From Chromatiales bacterium (GTDB taxonomy: Bacteria > Pseudomonadota > Gammaproteobacteria > SZUA-152), in contig JALTPW010000644.1 of the NCBI GenBank assembly GCA_026999335.1, forward strand, positions 1-9,621: a stretch of 9,621 nucleotides of DNA. Direction: 5' to 3'. Both the position numbers and the translations under genes were made by a program. Every line of letters starts with the position of its first letter. Within the stretch, counting starts at the first letter, position 1. This document shows, in pieces, positions 5,971-9,621 of the stretch. The notes below the pieces were generated by a model. It did not search any database. It worked only from the letters and a program-made list of their open reading frames with translations, and was not told the origin of the DNA.

Positions 5971-6926
5971 GCGAGCGCCTTGTCTGCAAGGCGTGTAGCG
6001 ATCACGTCCATCAGGTCGCCGGCGATGTCCAGGCCGTAGAGGGCGTCCAGTTCGCGGATGCAGGTGGGGCTGGTGACGTTGACCTCGGTGAGGTAATTAC
6101 CAATCACGTCCAGGCCGACGAACAGCAGGCCCATTTTGCGCAGGCGCGGCGCCACTTGGGCACAGATCCAGCGGTCGTGTTCGCTCAGTGCGACGCCCAC
6201 ACCGCGCCCGCCCACCGCCAGATTGCCGCGATTTTCGCCCTCGGCCGGCACCCGTGCCAGGGCATAGGGCACGGGTTCGCCGTCGATGAGCAGGATACGT
6301 TTGTCGCCGTCGCGGATCTCGGGGATGAAACGTTGCGCCATGGTCAGACGGCGGCCGTGGTTGGTGAGGGTCTCGATGATGACGTTGGTATTGGGATCCG
6401 TCTCTCGCACGCGAAAGATGGAAGCGCCTCCCATGGCGTCCAGCGGTTTGAGGATAATGTCACCCTGTGCGGCGAGGAAGGTACGCAGCCGATCCTGGTC
6501 ACGGCTCACCAGGCTGGGTGCGCAACATTGCGGAAACCAGGCGGTGGCGAGCTTTTCATTGGCCTCGCGCAGGGCCTGGGGGCGGTTGACCAGCAGACAG
6601 CCCTCGTCTTCGGCCAGACTCAGTAGATGGGTGGTGTAGAGGTACTCGGTGTCGAAGGGCGGATCCTGGCGCATCAGTACCACGTCCAATGCAGCCAACG
6701 GCCCCTCTTCGGGCTCGCCGAGGGTGAAACTGTCGGTGGGATCGTCGCGTACCGCCAGCGGTCGCTGGCGGGCAAAAGTGCGGCCGTCACTCAGATAAAG
6801 ATCCGCGGGTTCCATGTAGCGCAGTGACCAGCCACGGCCCTGGGCCGCCAATAACATGGCAAAGCTGCTGTCTTTTGTGCTCTTGATGGCATCGATGGGA
6901 TCCATCACAACGCCGAGTCTGGTCAT
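5967..6926 (-). CDS. gshB: Glutathione synthase
   Basis: This 319-residue cytoplasmic ATP-grasp enzyme joins gamma-glutamylcysteine and glycine to make glutathione. Motifs are MRQDPPFDTEYLYTTHLL (85-102), LVNRPQALREANEKL (112-126), the ATP-binding region ILKPLDAMGGASIF (158-171), NRGNLAVGG (232-240), and EVNVTSPTCIREL (281-293). Length matches the E. coli enzyme (316). The start ATG at 6926 gives the canonical N-terminus. It is the first minus-strand gene after the divergent region and probably leads the operon with apbE, whose start overlaps its stop by 4 bp. In Pseudomonas gshB also lies directly next to pilG. Confidence 0.97.
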   Translation of the reverse strand: MTRLGVVMDPIDAIKSTKDSSFAMLLAAQGRGWSLRYMEPADLYLSDGRTFARQRPLAVRDDPTDSFTLGEPEEGPLAALDVVLMRQDPPFDTEYLYTTHLLSLAEDEGCLLVNRPQALREANEKLATAWFPQCCAPSLVSRDQDRLRTFLAAQGDIILKPLDAMGGASIFRVRETDPNTNVIIETLTNHGRRLTMAQRFIPEIRDGDKRILLIDGEPVPYALARVPAEGENRGNLAVGGRGVGVALSEHDRWICAQVAPRLRKMGLLFVGLDVIGNYLTEVNVTSPTCIRELDALYGLDIAGDLMDVIATRLADKALA

Positions 6927-7337
6927 GGTGGTCAGTGGCTTCCTGGCTTAACTGGATTTGGATATATCTCGAAAACGCGTATGATTCGCGCTCGGCGTTT
7001 GATGTAGCTTAGGATATTCAGGAGCCTTTAAGTATCCCGTCCACCGGCCGATAGTGAGCACGAACGGCCTGTTGAAGGATTAAACTGTTGAGTGACAGGC
7101 ATTTATGGATTGTACTTGAATAATGTGATAAATACACAGGGCGGTGCTGTTGATCCAGCAGCCTTGTTTGCGGGATCAGTCTTTCCGGTCTGTGTCTACA
7201 CGACTGCGATATAGCTGTTCACCTGGAAAAATAGTGCCCAGAATGACAAGCAGGGAGGAGATTTCCCGGGTAGGGAATCATCTTCCCCGATAATAATGGT
7301 GGGGTTGGCGTGTGTCGCGCCGTTGGGTATTCACCCA

Positions 7338-7349
7338 TTACGATCGTAA
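7338..7349. repeat. 12-bp perfect palindrome before pilG
   Basis: TTACGATCGTAA is self-complementary and ends 26 bases before the pilG start codon. It may be an operator for a dimeric regulator or an RNA hairpin in the leader; chance cannot be excluded. Confidence 0.4.
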
Positions 7350-7364
7350 ACGGAATTGAAAAAA

Positions 7365-7370
7365 GAGGTG
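7365..7370 (+). promoter_or_regulatory. Ribosome binding site of pilG
   Basis: GAGGTG is a strong match to the anti-Shine-Dalgarno and lies 5 bases before the GTG at 7376. It decides this GTG as the start over the in-frame ATG at 7310, which has no such site and would add 22 residues unlike the family. Confidence 0.8.
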
Positions 7371-7375
7371 TAGCG

Positions 7376-7780
7376 GTGGCGAACGATACTTCGGAAGCCA
7401 GCCTTGATGGCGTCAAGGTGATGGTCATTGATGACAGCAAAACCATACGCCGTACCGCGGAGACGCTGTTGAAAAAGGCCGGATGTGAGGTGGTGACCGC
7501 CACCGATGGCTTTGAGGCGCTGGCGAAGATTACCGACCAGAGCCCGGATCTCATCTTCGTGGATATCATGATGCCACGACTGGACGGCTATCAGACCTGT
7601 GCATTGATCAAGAAGAACCCGACTTACCGGGACACTCCGGTCATTTTATTGACCAGCAAGGATGGCCTGTTTGATCGTGCACGCGGTCGTATCGTGGGTT
7701 CTGATCGCTATCTGACCAAACCTTTTACCAAAGACGAGCTGCTGAACGCCATCAGGGAGCATCTGGCAGCGGCATTGTAG
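7376..7780 (+). CDS. pilG: Twitching motility response regulator PilG
   Basis: This 134-residue stand-alone CheY-like receiver is close to P. aeruginosa PilG (135 residues). The acidic pocket is D19/D20 in VMVIDDSKTIRRTAETLLKK, the phosphoacceptor is D63 in FVDIMMPRLDGYQTC (61-75), the switch threonine is T93 (LLTSKDGLFD), and the lysine is K115 (YLTKPF). In the Pil-Chp system PilG is phosphorylated by the ChpA kinase and promotes pilus extension and cAMP production through the adenylate cyclase axis. The start is GTG, chosen from the Shine-Dalgarno and family length. It is the first gene of the plus-strand operon, followed by pilH after 61 bp. Confidence 0.96.
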   Translation: MANDTSEASLDGVKVMVIDDSKTIRRTAETLLKKAGCEVVTATDGFEALAKITDQSPDLIFVDIMMPRLDGYQTCALIKKNPTYRDTPVILLTSKDGLFDRARGRIVGSDRYLTKPFTKDELLNAIREHLAAAL

Positions 7781-7841
7781 ACCTGTCGACGCGGATTCTT
7801 TTGCAAAAAATAATACAGGAAATATCTGGAGATCTAATGCC

Positions 7842-8207
7842 ATGGCAAACATCTTGATTGTCGATGACTCACCTACTGAACTGCATGTGTTGACCACGAT
7901 GCTGGAAAAATACGGGTTTTCGGTGGTTTCCGCCAGCAATGGCGAAGATGGGGTCGAGAAGGCCAAGGCCGACAAGCCGGATCTGATTTTGATGGATGTC
8001 GTGATGCCGGGTATGAATGGTTTTCAGGCGGCACGGCAGATTTCCAACGATCCCGAGACCGGCGATATCCCTATCATTATTGTCAGCACCAAGGATCAGG
8101 AGACGGATAAAATGTGGGGGCTGCGCCAGGGGGCCAAGGGTTATGTCACCAAACCGGCACAGGAAGAGGAATTAATATCCACCATTAATTCTTTGTTGGG
8201 CGGCTAG
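7842..8207 (+). CDS. pilH: Twitching motility response regulator PilH
   Basis: This 121-residue single-domain receiver has D8/D9 (ILIVDDSPTE), phosphoacceptor D52 (LILMDVVMPGMNGFQAAR), switch S82 (IIIVSTKDQETDK), and K104 (GYVTKPA). It matches PilH, the second CheY-like output of the Pil-Chp system, thought to act as a phosphate sink or to favour pilus retraction. GGAG at 7828-7831 lies 10 bases before the ATG, a slightly long spacing. An out-of-frame ATG sits 5 bases upstream (7837) and could compete for initiation. The next gene, pilI, begins after 45 bp. Confidence 0.96.
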   Translation: MANILIVDDSPTELHVLTTMLEKYGFSVVSASNGEDGVEKAKADKPDLILMDVVMPGMNGFQAARQISNDPETGDIPIIIVSTKDQETDKMWGLRQGAKGYVTKPAQEEELISTINSLLGG

Positions 8208-8241
8208 TGTAGTGCCTGTTGGGCGACGAGCAAGTAAAGAC

Positions 8242-8245
8242 AGGA
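8242..8245 (+). promoter_or_regulatory. Ribosome binding site supporting a TTG start of pilI
   Basis: AGGA with a 7-base spacer precedes TTG at 8253. Family similarity begins soon after this codon (residues 7-15, PLALLWDIE), and no in-frame ATG comes early enough, so the rare TTG is the best start. Confidence 0.7.
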
Positions 8246-8252
8246 TACCGGC

Positions 8253-8792
8253 TTGAATCATCGTAAACATCCGTTGGCGCTGTTGTGGGATATCGAGCAG
8301 CGCAGCCTGCAGAATACGCGCGGCCTGCCGCAGCGTGCCGAAGCCCGCGTGCGCTGGCATGGCATCGGTTTCCGCATTGGCAATATTACCCTGGTGGCGC
8401 CGCTAACGCAGGTGCATGAAATCCTTCATTATCCCAAGCTGACCCTGGTGCCGGGCACCCTGGGCTGGGTGAAGGGACTGGCGAATATTCGCGGCACCCT
8501 GTTGCCGGTGATGGATTTGCGCGGCTATCTGGGGCAGTCGGCCGTCAGTCTGGACACCCATTCCCGCATCATGGTGATTCAGCAAGAGAACCTAAACGTC
8601 GGTCTGCTGGTGGATGAAGTCTTGGGACTCAAGCATTTCGACCCGCAAGAGGCCGTGACTCGGGTGAAGAAGCTGAACGAGGCGGTGAAACCGTATATTC
8701 AAGGGGCTTTTTTGCAGTCAGATCAGACCTGGTACGTCTTCAACATGGCAACCCTGGCGGAAACCCCACAGTTTCTACAAGTGGCGGTCTGA
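8253..8792 (+). CDS. pilI: Chemotaxis coupling protein PilI (CheW-like)
   Basis: This 179-residue CheW-family adaptor links the PilJ receptor to the ChpA histidine kinase in the Pil-Chp system. After a short N-terminal extension (PLALLWDIEQRSLQNTRGLP) typical of PilI, the CheW domain spans about 36-175: GIGFRIGNITLVAPLTQV (37-54), the highly conserved WVKGLANIRGTLLPVMDL (72-89), and GLLVDEVLGLKHF (117-129). Length agrees with P. aeruginosa PilI (about 178). It starts with TTG, which may keep its level below that of PilG and PilH. A 130 bp gap precedes pilJ. Confidence 0.95.
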   Translation: MNHRKHPLALLWDIEQRSLQNTRGLPQRAEARVRWHGIGFRIGNITLVAPLTQVHEILHYPKLTLVPGTLGWVKGLANIRGTLLPVMDLRGYLGQSAVSLDTHSRIMVIQQENLNVGLLVDEVLGLKHFDPQEAVTRVKKLNEAVKPYIQGAFLQSDQTWYVFNMATLAETPQFLQVAV

Positions 8793-8922
8793 GCCAGTGC
8801 CGAACGATATAAACCAGTGTATTACATTACCCAGATATTACGCGATTGTCATTTTGAGGCGCTGCCGTGAAGCGGCGGGCCTGATGCAAACAAAAACTAT
8901 CAAGGGCTAGGAGCCGAAACCC
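8793..8922 (+). other. pilI-pilJ spacer with a small hairpin and the pilJ ribosome binding site
   Basis: This 130 bp gap is unusually long for this operon. CTGCCG (8862-8867) and CGGCGG (8873-8878) can form a short stem with a 5-base loop (one G-U pair); no T-run follows, so it is not a standard terminator. AGGAG at 8909-8913 lies 9 bases before the pilJ ATG. No convincing internal promoter was found. Confidence 0.5.
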
Positions 8923-9621
8923 ATGAGACAAGCATCCAACACCAAATTCGCCTTTGACAGGGGATTGATGATTATCGGCATCCTGCTGTTGATGTTCTTT
9001 CTGGCGGCGGTGGCCTCTTTCATCTACATCGAGAGACAGGCTGCCTACGACAAGGAATACATCAGTCTGTCGGGCGAGGAACGTGTGCTCTCGCAGAGTA
9101 TTGTAAAAAACGCCGTGGAATCGGCCAGCGCCACTAACGTGGCGGCCTTTACACTGCTGCGACAGAATCGTGAAGATTTTGCCGGCAATCTGCAGATTCT
9201 GCGCAATGGTAATCCACAAACCGGGCTCCCCCCCAGCCCGGCAAACGCTGAAGACAGTCTGGCCGCAGTGGAATCCCTGTGGACAACCATCGGCAGTAAT
9301 GCCGACGTGATCCTGCAGGCCGAGGGTACCATCCGCATGCTGAGCGAGTTCGTCGGCGCCATCAACGACACCATGCCCAGTCTGCTGGCCCTGTCGGATG
9401 AAGTGGTCAGCACCATGATCGAGTCGGGCGCCAGCGCCAGCCAGGTCTACATCGCCAGCCGCCAACTGATGCTGGTGCCGCGTATCGCGGTCAACGCCAA
9501 CCGTATCCTCGCCGGTGGTGATGATGCGGCCGCCTCTGCCGAGCGTTTCGGCCGCGATGCCGCCCTCTTCGGCCGCGTATTGGATGCCATGCTGAACGGC
9601 AATCGCAAAATGAACATCAAA
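8923..9621 (+). CDS. pilJ: Type IV pilus methyl-accepting chemotaxis protein PilJ, N-terminal part
   Basis: 233 codons are open to the right edge; the gene is cut by the window, not broken. The protein begins with a cytoplasmic tail, a membrane segment at about 15-36 (LMIIGILLLMFFLAAVASFIYI), then the periplasmic PilJ-type sensor: KEYISLSGEERVLSQSIVKN (44-63), LQILRNGNP (90-98) followed by LPPSP, and a second related module ending FGRDAALFGRVL. These match P. aeruginosa PilJ nearly block for block. PilJ senses pilus/surface contact (reported interaction with PilA) and signals through PilI and ChpA. The HAMP and cytoplasmic signalling domains lie outside the window. The ATG has a good AGGAG. 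Confidence 0.95.
   Translation, partial: MRQASNTKFAFDRGLMIIGILLLMFFLAAVASFIYIERQAAYDKEYISLSGEERVLSQSIVKNAVESASATNVAAFTLLRQNREDFAGNLQILRNGNPQTGLPPSPANAEDSLAAVESLWTTIGSNADVILQAEGTIRMLSEFVGAINDTMPSLLALSDEVVSTMIESGASASQVYIASRQLMLVPRIAVNANRILAGGDDAAASAERFGRDAALFGRVLDAMLNGNRKMNIK

Larger units (their letters stand above)
6927..7375. promoter_or_regulatory. Divergent gshB / pilG intergenic regulatory region
   Basis: This is the only long non-coding stretch of the window, and more AT-rich than the genes. It must contain the gshB promoter (leftward) and the pilG promoter (rightward). The best rightward candidate is TTGAGT (7088-7093), 17 bases, then TGTACT (7111-7116), each 4/6 to consensus; nearby TGTGATAAA (7125-7132 core) resembles an extended -10. 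A TGATCC/GGATCA inverted repeat lies at 7151-7156 and 7173-7178. A perfect 12-bp palindrome lies at 7338-7349. No ORF with coding character, tRNA or T-run terminator was seen. None of the promoter guesses is strong. Confidence 0.6.

Noticed and set aside
7304..7319. Sigma-54-like GG-N10-GC before pilG
   Set aside because: Only the GG and GC dinucleotides fit; the rest of the -24/-12 consensus is poor and such matches are common by chance.
8827..9465. Minus-strand open frame of 212 residues opposite pilJ
   Set aside because: It is antisense to a clear PilJ coding sequence, has no recognisable domain and no ribosome binding site.
1..9621. CRISPR array, tRNA, rRNA, integrase or insertion sequence
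   Set aside because: No direct-repeat/spacer pattern, cloverleaf, or transposase/integrase coding was seen anywhere in the window.

Overview
The window comes from a gammaproteobacterium with moderately high GC. Protein similarity and gene order both match the Pseudomonas aeruginosa PA0401-PA0411 neighbourhood as I remember it (pyrC', pyrB, pyrR, ruvX, algH, tonB3, gshB, then pilG-pilH-pilI-pilJ). It is probably not Pseudomonas: three genes sit between gshB and tonB that the Pseudomonas locus lacks, and the proteins are clearly diverged. A sulfur-oxidising or Chromatiales-like lineage is a guess only.

Minus strand, read from about 6930 down to 1: gshB (glutathione synthase), apbE (lipoprotein FAD:protein FMN transferase), a small membrane-anchored NusG-domain-II protein (EetA-like), a 159 bp gap holding an inverted-repeat element, a six-helix-type Gx-transporter/EetB-like membrane protein, tonB (TonB3-like), a 109 bp gap, algH/yqgE, ruvX/yqgF, pyrR, pyrB, and the start of a dihydroorotase-like gene (pyrC'/pyrX) that runs off the left edge. 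Most junctions overlap by 4-8 bp or are 2-4 bp apart, so this looks like one or two long, translationally coupled transcription units.

Plus strand, from 7376 to the right edge: pilG, pilH, pilI and the N-terminal third of pilJ. These are the first genes of the Pil-Chp chemosensory system that controls type IV pilus twitching and surface sensing. A 449 bp divergent region (6927-7375) separates them from gshB and must hold the promoters for both directions.

Functional themes: pyrimidine synthesis (PyrB with a DHOase-like partner that lacks a metal-binding histidine and is probably only structural, plus PyrR); thiol and flavin redox (GshB, ApbE); a putative extracytosolic flavin/electron-transfer module (ApbE, EetA-like, EetB-like); and pilus control (TonB3-like, PilGHIJ). 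The most notable item is the apbE-eetA-eetB-like trio placed inside an otherwise conserved pilus/pyrimidine neighbourhood and abutting tonB.
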